A stretch of DNA of 64,000 nucleotides from Pseudoxanthomonas sp. SL93 (GTDB lineage Bacteria > Pseudomonadota > Gammaproteobacteria > Xanthomonadales > Xanthomonadaceae). Of this stretch, positions 1-8,703 are shown piece by piece (the first letter of the stretch is position 1; the number at the start of each line of letters is the position of its first letter). The DNA is taken from positions 2,294,001 through 2,358,000 of the forward strand of contig NZ_CP113065.1 in NCBI RefSeq assembly GCF_026625825.1, written 5' to 3'. The position numbers and the translations under genes were made by a program. The notes under the pieces were generated by a model. It saw only the letters and a list, made by a program, of their open reading frames with translations, had not been told where the DNA came from and ran no database searches.

Positions 1-239
1 GCTTCGCTCAGCTCGCGCGCGATGCGCTGGCAGTGCTCGTAGTAGATGTTGCCTGCCTCGGTGAGGCCCAGCTTGCGGGTGGTCCGGTGCAGCAGTTGCG
101 CACCCAGGCGGGTTTCGAGTTCCTGCACCTTGCGGCTGACGGTGGTCTTGGGCAGGCGCAGTGCGTTCGCGGCGGCGATGAAACTGCCCTGTTCAACCAC
201 CTTGACGAAGATCAGGGTGTCGTTGAGATCGTGGCTCAT
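1..239 (-). CDS. LysR-family transcriptional regulator, N-terminal part
   Basis: The first 79-80 codons of a LysR-type regulator enter the window from its left edge; the rest of the gene lies outside. The start is ATG at 239 on the minus strand. The visible part is the winged helix-turn-helix: residues about 15-40 (SFIAAANALRLPKTTVSRKV) followed by LETRLGAQLLHRTTRK, the hallmark of LTTR DNA-binding domains, closest in style to the CrgA/DmlR branch. It diverges from the RND efflux operon that starts at 974, the usual arrangement for a LysR regulator of such pumps (compare MexT next to mexEF-oprN). Inferred role: sensing a small molecule and controlling the efflux operon. The effector domain is not visible, so the ligand cannot be guessed. 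Confidence 0.9.
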   Translation of the reverse strand, partial: MSHDLNDTLIFVKVVEQGSFIAAANALRLPKTTVSRKVQELETRLGAQLLHRTTRKLGLTEAGNIYYEHCQRIARELSE

Positions 240-722
240 CGGGATGTCTCGGCTGGGGCGGACCACATTGGACCGCTGACGGGATGATTATTCCCCTTAA
301 TCAGGACTAATCAAGTCCTCATTGCGGGCGTAACGTGACGACCTGTCCCCCGTCACCCGAGTTGCTGCCATGTTGCTGGCCCGCCTCTTCCACGCCCTCG
401 ACCGCACCACACCCGCCTCGGAAGTCCTGCCTTCGCTGGCGAGTGCGGGGCTGAACCACTTGAAGTCACAGGGTTTCGCCGGCCCGTGGGCGTCACGCCG
501 GCAGCAGTCGGGCGGTGCCCCGCGCTCGGGCTCCTCCCTCGGGCCTCTGGGTACGTATTCCGGGATTATCCCGAAGACGGGAGTATTCATCCCATGAACG
601 GGACATTCGCGTATGACGTTCCGACCAGCGGCAGCTGCCTGAAGGTGCTGCTGCAGGATCAGGCAATCCATGGGCAGGATCCGGATATCACCACGGGCGC
701 ACCGGCCGGCAAGCTTTCCGCC
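240..722. promoter_or_regulatory. Divergent control region between LysR gene and efflux operon
   Basis: About 480 bases lie between the LysR start and the first candidate coding start of the efflux operon. Two small dyads are visible. AGGACT-aatca-AGTCCT at 303-319 is a perfect 6 bp inverted repeat within an AT-richer stretch (285-320), and CGGGA-tta-TCCCG is at 561-573. LysR regulators typically bind T-N11-A type dyads in such divergent regions, so the first is the better operator candidate; this is inference. No convincing coding sequence was seen between 300 and 590. Confidence 0.45.
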
Positions 723-977
723 ATGCCCTCCCCCTCTCCCTTCCAGCGCCTGGCGCGCTGGTCCGCGCAGCTGTTCCGCACGCTGGCCGGCCCGTCGTCT
801 CCCTCCCCCGCGACGGGCCGGTCCACCGTGCGCCTGCCGGTGTCCGGCAGGTCGCTGGGCTTCCGCGAGTTCACCGCGCCGCGCCGCGCCCTGTCTGCAG
901 CCGCGTTGCCGCTGCGGGTGAAGTCGGCCGCCTTCAGCACGCGCATCGTGTCGCGCCGCGAAGGACGTGCCTCGTGA
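723..977 (+). CDS. Possible small basic hypothetical protein before the efflux operon
   Basis: An open frame of 84 codons (127 if started at ATG 594) rich in Arg, Ser, Pro and Ala. It ends with a TGA that overlaps the GTG start of the following SDR gene in the arrangement GTGA, which is what translationally coupled genes show. Against it: no good ribosome binding site at 723, no recognisable domain, and composition that high-GC DNA gives by chance. I do not recognise the protein. It may be only leader sequence. Confidence 0.25.
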   Translation: MPSPSPFQRLARWSAQLFRTLAGPSSPSPATGRSTVRLPVSGRSLGFREFTAPRRALSAAALPLRVKSAAFSTRIVSRREGRAS

Positions 978-1774
978 ACACCGCGCTCACCCCAGGCGCC
1001 CTGGTGCTCGGTGCCGGCGGCACGGTCGGCTTCGGCGTGGTCGGTGCATTGCTGGAGGCCGGCAGCCCGGTGTTCGCGGTGGGCCGCGACGGCCCGCGCA
1101 TGGCCGCGCTGGCCGAACACTTCGCCGACGAGCCCGGCCTGGAACTGCTGCACTCGCCCTGTATCCATGATGACCGCGAGGCCGCGCGCTTGGCCGACCA
1201 GGTCCGTGCGCGCGGGCGTCCGCTGCGGGCGGTGTTCGCCAGCATCGGCACGCCCCTGCAGAGCGGCCGCCTGCTGGACCAGCCGGCGTCGCTGCTGCTG
1301 GAGAAGCTGGAAGCCGACCTGATCCCGCACCTGGCCGCGGCGCGCCACCTCATTCCGCTGCTGGCGGAGAACAACGCCGGCACCGCGCACTACGTGCTGA
1401 TCGGCGGACCGTATGCGGAACGCGGCTGGTCGGGTTACGGCCACGCGTCGGTGACCGGCGCCGCGATGCGGATGCTGACGCAGGTGCTGCATGAGGAAGC
1501 CAACGGCCTGGGCGTGCGCGTACAGCTGCTGTCGGTCGACAAACCGATCTGCACGCCGGACAACCTGGTGAATGCCTGCGCCGAATGGCCGAATGCCCTG
1601 GCGGTGGGTCGCAGCGCGGTATCGCTGCTGACGCGCACGAAGGAAGCCGCCAAGCCGATCGTGCCGTACTCCGCCCGCGATGCCGCGCCGCCCGACACCA
1701 TGCTGGCGTCGGATGTCGAAGACGCGCTTTGGGCCGTGGCCGGTGTCCGTCGCAACGGACGCACCTCCGCATGA
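974..1774 (+). CDS. SDR-family NAD(P)-dependent oxidoreductase, first gene of efflux operon
   Basis: A 266-residue short-chain dehydrogenase-like protein with an N-terminal Rossmann fold and a dinucleotide motif near residues 12-20 (GAGGTVGFG, a variant of TGxxxGxG). The expected catalytic Tyr-x-x-x-Lys is not clear: around the active-site position the sequence reads GYGHASVTGA, so activity may differ from classical SDRs. The start is GTG at 974, preceded by AAGGA eight bases upstream. It sits 142 bp before the adaptor gene and in the same direction. An oxidoreductase beside or within MexEF-OprN-like operons is common (mexS in Pseudomonas is one, from a different family), suggesting detoxification of, or response to, an electrophilic pump substrate. 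That link is inference. Confidence 0.85.
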   Translation: MNTALTPGALVLGAGGTVGFGVVGALLEAGSPVFAVGRDGPRMAALAEHFADEPGLELLHSPCIHDDREAARLADQVRARGRPLRAVFASIGTPLQSGRLLDQPASLLLEKLEADLIPHLAAARHLIPLLAENNAGTAHYVLIGGPYAERGWSGYGHASVTGAAMRMLTQVLHEEANGLGVRVQLLSVDKPICTPDNLVNACAEWPNALAVGRSAVSLLTRTKEAAKPIVPYSARDAAPPDTMLASDVEDALWAVAGVRRNGRTSA

Positions 1775-1916
1775 TGTCACGGCCCAACGCCCTGCCACGT
1801 CCTTGCCTGCATCGGCGACATCGCGCGCACGGGCTTGACCTCAACCGGACTTCAGGCCGCATCTTCCCGCCCACTGTTTTCAGTACCCCGCCCTCTCCCC
1901 CACGAGACCACCACCC

Positions 1917-3125
1917 ATGAACTCGAATCTCTCTCCGCTTGTCCGTTCACGACGCCTGCTGGCGCTGGGCGCCTTCAGCGCGCTGGCGCTGGCCGTGCTT
2001 GCCGGCTGCAGTGGCCAGGCCGCCGAACAGGGCGCACCGCCGCCGCCCGCGGTCAGCGTGGCCGCCGTGCCGGTGAAGACCGTCAGCCAGTGGGACGAAT
2101 TCAGCGGCCGCGTCGAAGCCGTCGAAAGCGTCGACCTGCGTCCGCGCGTGTCGGGCTACATCGAACGCGTCAACTACGACGAAGGCCAGGAAGTGAAGAA
2201 GGGCGACGTGCTCTTCACCATCGACTCGCGCAGCTACCGTGCCGAGCTTTCCCGTGCACAGGCCGAACTGGCGCGTGCACGCACGCTGGCCGAACTGGGC
2301 CGCAGCGAGGCTTCGCGCGCCAAGCGCCTGTCCGACATGCAGGCACTGTCCACCGAGGAATACGAACAGCGCCGCGCCAACGCCGACCAGGCGCAGGCGA
2401 ACGTCGCCGCCGCCCAGGCGGCGGTGGAGACGGCCCGACTGAACCTGGAATGGACCCAGGTGCGCGCGCCCATCGATGGCCGTGCCGGCCGCGCGCTGGT
2501 CACCGCCGGCAACCTGGTCAGCGCCGGCGATGCCGCCAGCGTGCTGACCACGCTGGTGTCGCTGGACAAGGTGCACGTGCACTTCGATGCCGACGAACGC
2601 GCGTTCCTGCGCTACGCCGAGATGGAGCGCAAGGGCGAGCGCCCGAGCGAACGCAACGGCCAGGTGCCGGTGCAGGTCGCGCTGGTCGACGAGGAAGGCT
2701 TCCCGCACACGGGCGTCGTGGACTTCCTGGACAACCAGGTGGATCGCAGCACCGGCACCATCCGCGCCCGCGCCCTGCTGGACAACGCCGACCGCCGCTT
2801 CACGCCGGGCCTGTACGCCCGCGTGCGCCTGCTGGGCAGCGGCGAGTTCAAGGCTGCGCTGGTGGACGACAAGGCCGTGCTGACCGACCAGGACCGCAAG
2901 TACGTGTACGTGGTTGACAAGGAAGGCAAGGCGCAGCGTCGCGACGTGCAGCTGGGCCGCACCATCGATGGACTGCGCATCGTCGAGAAGGGCCTGACGG
3001 CCGGCGACAGGGTGATCGTGGTCGGCGTGCAGAAGGTGTTCTTCCCCGGCATGCCGGTGAACGCCAAGGTCGTCGCGATGGGCGCGGCCGAGACGCCGCC
3101 GCCCGCCGTCGCCGCCGCGAACTGA
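1917..3125 (+). CDS. RND efflux periplasmic adaptor (MexE/AcrA family)
   Basis: A 402-residue membrane fusion protein linking the inner-membrane pump to the outer-membrane channel. It has a lipoprotein signal with lipobox LAGC near residue 30, a lipoyl half-motif around SGRVEAVESVDLRPRVSGYI, an alanine/arginine-rich coiled-coil hairpin (about residues 105-170), then the beta-barrel (LEWTQVRAPIDGRAG onward) and a membrane-proximal domain. Length is normal for the family. The next gene is the MexF-like pump after a 90 bp gap. Together with the genes at 3216 and 7199 it makes a complete tripartite exporter. The MexE rather than AcrA label rests on the MexF-like partner and the LysR neighbour. 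Confidence 0.95.
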   Translation: MNSNLSPLVRSRRLLALGAFSALALAVLAGCSGQAAEQGAPPPPAVSVAAVPVKTVSQWDEFSGRVEAVESVDLRPRVSGYIERVNYDEGQEVKKGDVLFTIDSRSYRAELSRAQAELARARTLAELGRSEASRAKRLSDMQALSTEEYEQRRANADQAQANVAAAQAAVETARLNLEWTQVRAPIDGRAGRALVTAGNLVSAGDAASVLTTLVSLDKVHVHFDADERAFLRYAEMERKGERPSERNGQVPVQVALVDEEGFPHTGVVDFLDNQVDRSTGTIRARALLDNADRRFTPGLYARVRLLGSGEFKAALVDDKAVLTDQDRKYVYVVDKEGKAQRRDVQLGRTIDGLRIVEKGLTAGDRVIVVGVQKVFFPGMPVNAKVVAMGAAETPPPAVAAAN

Positions 3126-3215
3126 TCCACGCCACATCGCTCTGTTTCCCCACCTCCTTCCGCGTGAGCGGCGGGAGGACGGGGCGCTCTTTCCTTCCTT
3201 CCAGGAAATCCACCC

Positions 3216-6200
3216 ATGGACTTCTCAAGATTCTTCATTGACAGGCCGATCTTCGCGGCGGTGCTGTCGATCGTGATCTTCGCCGCCGGCCTGATCTCGA
3301 TCCCGATGCTGCCCATCGGCGAATACCCCGAAGTGGTACCGCCCTCGGTGATGGTGCGCACCGTCTATCCCGGCGCCAATCCCAAGGTGATCGCCGAAAC
3401 CGTGGCCACGCCACTGGAAGAGGCCATCAACGGCGTCGAGGACATGATGTACGTCAAGTCCGTCGCCGGCTCCGACGGCGTGCTGCAGCTGACCGTCACC
3501 TTCCGCCCGGGCACCGATGCGGACGAAGCGGCCGTGCGCGTGCAGAACCGCGTCGCGCAGGCGCTGGCGCGCCTGCCGGAGGACGTGCGCCGCCAGGGCG
3601 TGACCACGCAGAAGCAGTCACCAGTCTTCCTGATGGTGGTGCACCTGGTCTCGAAGGACGGCAAGTACGATTCGCTGTACCTGCGCAACTACATGCGCCT
3701 GCACGTGAAGGACGAACTGGCGCGCATCCCCGGCGTCGGCGACGCGCAGGCGTTCGGCGGTGGCGACTACGCCATGCGCATCTGGCTGGACCCGGACAAG
3801 GTGGCCGCGCGCGGCATGACCGCCGGTGACGTGCTGGCGGCGGTGCGCGAGCAGAACGTGCAGGTCTCCGCCGGCCAACTGGGCGCCGAGCCGATGCCCA
3901 ACGGCAGCGATTTCCTGCTGCCCATCAATGCGAAGGGCCGCCTGGAATCGGTCGAGGAATTTGGCGACATCGTGCTGAAGAGCGGCACCGACGGCGAGAT
4001 CGTGCGCCTGGCCGACGTGGCCCGCATCGAACTGGCCGCCGGCGACTACACCCTGCGCGCCCGCCTCAACGGCATGAATGCCTCCGCCATCGGCATCTTC
4101 CAGGCCCCCGGCGCCAATGCGCTGGAAATCCGCGATGCGGTGATGGGCAAGATGGAAGAGATCCGCAAGACCCTGCCGCCGGGCGTGGAAATCACTTCGG
4201 TCTACGACACCACCGTGTTCGTGCGCGACTCCATCAAGGCCGTCATCACCACCCTGCTGGAAGCCACGCTGCTGGTGGTGCTGGTGGTGATCCTGTTCCT
4301 GCAGACCTGGCGCGCTTCCATCATCCCGCTGATCGCGGTGCCGGTGTCGGTGGTGGGTACGTTCGCCGTGCTGTACGTGCTGGGCTTCTCCATCAACACA
4401 CTGACGCTGTTCGGCCTGGTGCTGGCCATCGGCATCGTGGTGGACGACGCCATCGTGGTGGTGGAGAACGTCGAACGCTACATCGAACAGGGCATGACGC
4501 CGCTGGCCGCGGCGCACCAGGCCATGAAGGAAGTCTCCGGCCCCATCATCGCCATCGCGCTGGTGCTGTGCGCGGTGTTCGTGCCGATGGCGTTCCTGAC
4601 CGGCGTGACCGGCCAGTTCTACAAGCAGTTCGCGGTGACCATCGCCATTTCCACGGTGATCTCCGCGATCAACTCGCTGACGCTGTCGCCGGCGCTGGCC
4701 GCCATGCTGCTGAAGCCGCACGACGCGCCGAAGGATGCGCTGTCGCGCATGATCGACCGCACGTTCGGCTGGCTGTTCCGTCCGTTCAACCGCTTCTTCA
4801 AGCGCAGTTCGGAAGGCTATGAGCGCTCGGTCTCGCGCAGCCTGGGCCGCCGTGGCCTGGTGTTCGCGGTGTACGCGGTGCTGCTGATCGGCGCGGGCGT
4901 GATGTTCAAGGCGGTACCGGCCGGCTTCATCCCGGTGCAGGACAAGCTGTACCTGATCGCCGGCGTGAAGATGCCGGAAGGCGCCTCCATCGAGCGCACC
5001 GACGCGGTGCTGAAGAAGATGGCCAAGATGGCGATGGAAGTGGAAGGCGTGCAGGACGAGATCGCGTTCCCCGGCCTGAACCCGCTGCAGTTCACCAATA
5101 CCCCGAACAGCGGCGTGGTGTTCTTCAACCTGAAGCCCTTCGGCGAGCGCAAGAACAGCGCCGAGCAGATCACCGCCGAGCTCAACCAGAAGTTCGCCGG
5201 CATCGAGGAAGGCTTCACCTTCGCCTTCATGCCGCCGCCGATCCAGGGCCTGGGCAATGGTTCGGGCTACTCGCTGTTCATCGAGGACCGCACGCGCCTG
5301 GGTTACGGCGAACTGCAGAGCGCGGTGCAGGCGTTCCAGGGTGCGGCGTCCCAGACGCCAGGCATGGGCTTCCCGATCAGCAGCTACCAGGCCAACGTGC
5401 CGCAGCTGGATGCCGAGGTGGACCGCGTCAAGGCGAAGGCACAGGGCGTGCCGCTGACCCAGCTGTTCGACACGCTGCAGACCTACCTGGGTTCGGCCTA
5501 CGTCAACGACTTCAACATGTTCGGCCGTACCTGGCAGGTGATCGCGCAGGCCGACGGCACGTTCCGCGACGACGTCGAGGACATCGCCAACCTGCGCACG
5601 CGCAATGCCAACGGCGAGATGGTGCCGATCGGCAGCATGGTGAACATCAAGCAGACCTATGGCCCGGACCCGGTGATCCGCTTCAACGGCTATCCGGCCG
5701 CCGACATCCTGGGTGATGCCGATCCGCGCATGCTGTCCTCGGCCGAAGCGATGGCCAAGGTCACCGAACTGGCCGAGCAGGTGCTGCCGACCGGCATGGG
5801 CATCGACTGGAGCGACCTGAGCTACCAGCAGGCGACGCAGGGCAAGGCCGCGCTGGTGGTGTTCCCGCTGGCGGTGCTGCTGGCCTTCCTGGTGCTGGCC
5901 GCGCTGTACGAAAGCTGGACCCTGCCGCTGGCGGTGATCCTGATCGTGCCGATGACGCTGCTGTCCGCGCTGTTCGGCGTGTGGCTGACCGGCGGCGACA
6001 ACAACGTGTTCGTGCAGGTGGGCCTGGTGGTGCTGATGGGCCTGGCGTGCAAGAACGCCATCCTGATCGTCGAGTTCGCCCGCGAGCTGGAACTGCAGGG
6101 CAAGAGCATCATCGAATCGGCCCTGGAGGCCTGCCGCCTGCGCCTGCGCCCCATCATCATGACCTCGGTGGCCTTCATCGCCGGCACGGTGCCGCTGGTG

Positions 6201-6383
6201 CTGTCCACCGGTGCGGGCGCGGAAGTGCGTTCGGCCACGGGCATCACGGTGTTCGCCGGCATGCTGGGCGTGACGCTGTTCGGCCTGTTCCTGACGCCGG
6301 TGTTCTACGTGGCCCTGCGCAAGCTGGCCAACCGTCCGCTCGTTTCCCATGCGCCGGCCAATGAAGCCGTCGCGTCCCACTGA
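3216..6383 (+). CDS. RND efflux pump, inner-membrane transporter (MexF-like)
   Basis: A 1055-residue proton-driven HAE1-type RND transporter. The N-terminus (MDFSRFFIDRPIFAAVLS) and the SEYPEVVPP-like segment (GEYPEVVPPSVMVRTVYPGA) resemble MexF. The duplicated topology of two sets of six membrane helices, each pair enclosing a large periplasmic loop, is visible. The proton-relay Asp pair in TM4 is present (IGIVVDDAIVVVENVE), as is the TM10-11 segment VGLVVLMGLACKNAILIVEFA. AGGA lies nine to twelve bases before ATG 3216. Family members of this branch export chloramphenicol, quinolones and similar hydrophobic compounds; the substrate here cannot be read from the sequence. Confidence 0.97.
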   Translation: MDFSRFFIDRPIFAAVLSIVIFAAGLISIPMLPIGEYPEVVPPSVMVRTVYPGANPKVIAETVATPLEEAINGVEDMMYVKSVAGSDGVLQLTVTFRPGTDADEAAVRVQNRVAQALARLPEDVRRQGVTTQKQSPVFLMVVHLVSKDGKYDSLYLRNYMRLHVKDELARIPGVGDAQAFGGGDYAMRIWLDPDKVAARGMTAGDVLAAVREQNVQVSAGQLGAEPMPNGSDFLLPINAKGRLESVEEFGDIVLKSGTDGEIVRLADVARIELAAGDYTLRARLNGMNASAIGIFQAPGANALEIRDAVMGKMEEIRKTLPPGVEITSVYDTTVFVRDSIKAVITTLLEATLLVVLVVILFLQTWRASIIPLIAVPVSVVGTFAVLYVLGFSINTLTLFGLVLAIGIVVDDAIVVVENVERYIEQGMTPLAAAHQAMKEVSGPIIAIALVLCAVFVPMAFLTGVTGQFYKQFAVTIAISTVISAINSLTLSPALAAMLLKPHDAPKDALSRMIDRTFGWLFRPFNRFFKRSSEGYERSVSRSLGRRGLVFAVYAVLLIGAGVMFKAVPAGFIPVQDKLYLIAGVKMPEGASIERTDAVLKKMAKMAMEVEGVQDEIAFPGLNPLQFTNTPNSGVVFFNLKPFGERKNSAEQITAELNQKFAGIEEGFTFAFMPPPIQGLGNGSGYSLFIEDRTRLGYGELQSAVQAFQGAASQTPGMGFPISSYQANVPQLDAEVDRVKAKAQGVPLTQLFDTLQTYLGSAYVNDFNMFGRTWQVIAQADGTFRDDVEDIANLRTRNANGEMVPIGSMVNIKQTYGPDPVIRFNGYPAADILGDADPRMLSSAEAMAKVTELAEQVLPTGMGIDWSDLSYQQATQGKAALVVFPLAVLLAFLVLAALYESWTLPLAVILIVPMTLLSALFGVWLTGGDNNVFVQVGLVVLMGLACKNAILIVEFARELELQGKSIIESALEACRLRLRPIIMTSVAFIAGTVPLVLSTGAGAEVRSATGITVFAGMLGVTLFGLFLTPVFYVALRKLANRPLVSHAPANEAVASH

Positions 6384-6410
6384 CACTTTCCCCATCCAAG
6401 AGGCAATGCC

Positions 6411-7205
6411 ATGAACACGTCCTCCAACAGCACGTCCTCCAACAGCGCGTCCTCCAACAGCACGTCATCCAAGATCGCGCTGGTCACCGGCGCCACCCGC
6501 GGCATCGGCCGCGAAACCGTCCGCCAGCTGGCCGAAGCCGGCGTGCACACCATCCTCGCCGGCCGCAACCGCGAGAAGGCCGTCGAAGCCACGCTCGACC
6601 TGCAGGCCCAGGGCCTGCCGGTGGAAGCGATCGCGCTGGACGTCACCGACCCGGCCAGCATCGCCGCCGCCGTCAAGGAAGTCGAACAGCGCCACGGCAA
6701 GCTCGACATCCTGGTCAACAACGCTGGCATCCTGGTCGACGACGCCACCAAGGGCGTGTCGGGCCAGTCGCTGGAGACCTGGCGCACCACGTTCGACACC
6801 AACGTGTTCGGCCTGATCGAAACCACCCAGGCCTTCCTGCCGCTGCTGCGCAAGTCCGACGCGGGCCGCATCGTCAACGTCTCCAGCCTGCTGGGCTCGA
6901 TCTCCGAGCACCAGAACCCGGCGTCCTTCATCTACGAGTTCAAGGGCGTGCCTGCGTACAACGTGTCCAAGAGCGCGGTGAACGCCTGGACGGTGCACCT
7001 GGCGCACGAGCTGAAGGACACCGGCATCAAGGTCAACACCATCCACCCGGGCTACGTGCAGACCGACATGAACAAGTCCGGCGACCAGCAGAACGGCGAA
7101 CTCTCCGTGCCCGAGGGCGCGCGCACCAGCGTGCAGCTGGCGCTGATCGGCAACGATGGCCCCACCGGCGGCTATTACTACTTCGACCAGGTGCTGCCAT
7201 GGTGA
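6411..7205 (+). CDS. SDR-family oxidoreductase with Asn/Ser-rich repeat N-terminus
   Basis: A 264-residue classical SDR of the carbonyl-reductase-like type embedded in the efflux operon. It has the cofactor motif TGATRGIG, NNAG, a catalytic Ser (VNVSSLLGS) and YNVSK (YxxxK). The first 20 residues are a low-complexity Asn-Ser-Thr tract encoded by a 15 bp tandem repeat, absent from ordinary SDRs, where the domain starts directly at SKIALVTG. Its 3' end overlaps the outer-membrane factor gene by 7 bp, so the two are almost certainly co-translated. A likely role is reductive detoxification of pump substrates such as quinones or aldehydes, by inference from context. Confidence 0.92.
   Translation: MNTSSNSTSSNSASSNSTSSKIALVTGATRGIGRETVRQLAEAGVHTILAGRNREKAVEATLDLQAQGLPVEAIALDVTDPASIAAAVKEVEQRHGKLDILVNNAGILVDDATKGVSGQSLETWRTTFDTNVFGLIETTQAFLPLLRKSDAGRIVNVSSLLGSISEHQNPASFIYEFKGVPAYNVSKSAVNAWTVHLAHELKDTGIKVNTIHPGYVQTDMNKSGDQQNGELSVPEGARTSVQLALIGNDGPTGGYYYFDQVLPW
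6414..6470 (+). repeat. 15 bp tandem repeat at the 5' end of the SDR gene
   Basis: One 12 bp unit (6414-6425) followed by three 15 bp units (6426-6440, 6441-6455, 6456-6470) of the pattern AACAGCACGTCCTCC with single-base differences. Each full unit adds Asn-Ser-Thr/Ala-Ser-Ser to the protein. The repeat length is a multiple of three, so copy-number change by slippage would keep the frame. Confidence 0.9.
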
Positions 7206-8614
7206 TCCGCTCGCTCGTCATCGGCATCGCGACGGCGCTGCTGGCCGGCTGCGTGACGGTGGGTCCCGACTACGTGGCGCCGGCAACGGCGCCCGTGGTG
7301 GTGCGGAACGCGGTGGCCGCCGACTTCACCGCCGACCATCCCATCGCCACCTGGTGGGGCCAGTTCGACGACCCGGTGCTCGACCAGCTGGTGCGCGAAT
7401 CGCTGCTGGCCAATCCGGACGTGCGCATCGCCGTGTCGCGCGTCAACCAGGCACGCGCGGTGTTCAGCGAGCGCCGGCTGGACCTGGCACCGCACGTCAC
7501 CGCCGGCGTGGAAGGCACCCGCACCAAGCAGCCGGTCGAAGGCCAGGGCCGCGTGGAGACCGACAGCTACAGTGCGGGCTTCGATGCGGCGTGGGAACTG
7601 GATCTGTTCGGTCGCGTGCGCCGCAGTGCCGAGGCGGCGCATGCCGACCTGCAGGCGCAGCGCAACGAATTGCAGGCCGCGCAGGTGACCGTCGCGGCGG
7701 AAGTGGCGCGCAACTATTTCGAACTGCGCGGTACCCAGAAGCGCCTCGACGTGGCCCGCCGGATCCTGACCAGCCTGGGCGAGACGCAACGCCTGACCGA
7801 ATCCCAGTTCGAACTCGGCGCCGGCAGCCAGCTGGAAGTGCAGAGCAGCCTGGCCCGGGTCAAGGCCGTGGAAGCCGAGGTGCCGGCGCTGGAAGCCAGC
7901 GAAGGCGAATCACGCCATCGCCTGGCGGTGCTGGTCGGCAAGCGTCCCGGTGAGATCGATGTCCTGCTGGCCCCGCGCGAGGCGCCCGCCTTCGCCAAGG
8001 CACTGCCGATCGGCGACACCACCGACGTGCTGCGCCAGCGGCCCGACGTGCGTGCCGCCGAACGCCGGCTCGCGGCCGCCACGGCGCGCATCGGCGTCGC
8101 CACGGCCGACCTGTTCCCGCGGGTCAGCCTGCGCGGCTTCATCGGTTTCCTGTCCGGTGGCTGGGGCAACCTGGTCAACGGCGACAACCGTGCCTGGCAG
8201 GTGACCCCGTCGATCAGCTGGGCCGCCTTCGACATGGGCAGCGTGCGTGCGCGGTTGCGTGCGAGCGAAGCCCAGGCCGACGGCGTGGCGGCGGAGTACG
8301 AGAAGGCCGTGCTGGCCGCGCTGGAAGATACCGAAAACGCACTGCTGTCCTATGCCAAGCGCCAAGCGCAGCTGAAATTGCGGCTGGAACAATCCGTTGC
8401 CGCGCGCCGGGCAGCAGAGCTGGCCGAAGTCCGGTATCGTGCCGGCTCGTCGGACTTCCTCACCCTGCTGGATGCACAGCGCTCGCAGCTGGCTGCGGAC
8501 GATGCGCTCGCGCAGGCCGAGGCGGGGGTCAATGTCGGGGTAGTGGCCATCTACAAGTCGCTGGGCGGCGGAGGCGAGCAGGACATCGCACCCGCGCTGG
8601 CGGCGCAGCCGTAG
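7199..8614 (+). CDS. RND efflux outer-membrane factor lipoprotein (NodT/OprM-OprN family)
   Basis: A 471-residue outer-membrane channel subunit. It has a lipoprotein signal with lipobox LAGC (residues 14-17) followed by VTVGPDYVAP, the near-invariant start of OprM/NodT proteins. Two repeats of the TolC-like alpha-helical barrel follow, with recognisable DLFGRVRR, ELRGTQKRLDVARR and LRQRPDVRAAERRLAAATARIGVA (split here: RQRPDVRAAERRLAA). It starts inside the end of the SDR gene and is the last gene of the operon, followed by a terminator-like hairpin. It completes the tripartite pump with the adaptor and transporter. Confidence 0.96.
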   Translation: MVIRSLVIGIATALLAGCVTVGPDYVAPATAPVVVRNAVAADFTADHPIATWWGQFDDPVLDQLVRESLLANPDVRIAVSRVNQARAVFSERRLDLAPHVTAGVEGTRTKQPVEGQGRVETDSYSAGFDAAWELDLFGRVRRSAEAAHADLQAQRNELQAAQVTVAAEVARNYFELRGTQKRLDVARRILTSLGETQRLTESQFELGAGSQLEVQSSLARVKAVEAEVPALEASEGESRHRLAVLVGKRPGEIDVLLAPREAPAFAKALPIGDTTDVLRQRPDVRAAERRLAAATARIGVATADLFPRVSLRGFIGFLSGGWGNLVNGDNRAWQVTPSISWAAFDMGSVRARLRASEAQADGVAAEYEKAVLAALEDTENALLSYAKRQAQLKLRLEQSVAARRAAELAEVRYRAGSSDFLTLLDAQRSQLAADDALAQAEAGVNVGVVAIYKSLGGGGEQDIAPALAAQP

Positions 8615-8672
8615 CCGGCCATCACCCGCATTTCGCACCTCCCCTGCAATAAAACCCGTCACTCCGTAATGA

Positions 8673-8700
8673 CCGCGCCTGCGGGCGCGGTTCCTTTCCC
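8673..8700 (+). terminator. Rho-independent terminator after the efflux operon
   Basis: CCGCGCC (8673-8679) pairs with GGCGCGG (8684-8690) around a four-base loop TGCG, and is followed by the pyrimidine-rich run TTCCTTTCCCTT. It lies 58 bases after the outer-membrane factor stop and directly before pagL. It may allow partial read-through because pagL starts immediately after it. Confidence 0.65.
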
Positions 8701-8703
8701 TTG

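Noticed and set aside
297..671. 124-codon minus-strand frame in the LysR/efflux control region
   Set aside because: No ribosome binding site, no motif, and it overlaps the expected divergent promoters.
3618..6395. 925-codon frame antisense to the RND pump
   Set aside because: His/Gln/Arg-rich mirror frame of a clear MexF-like gene.
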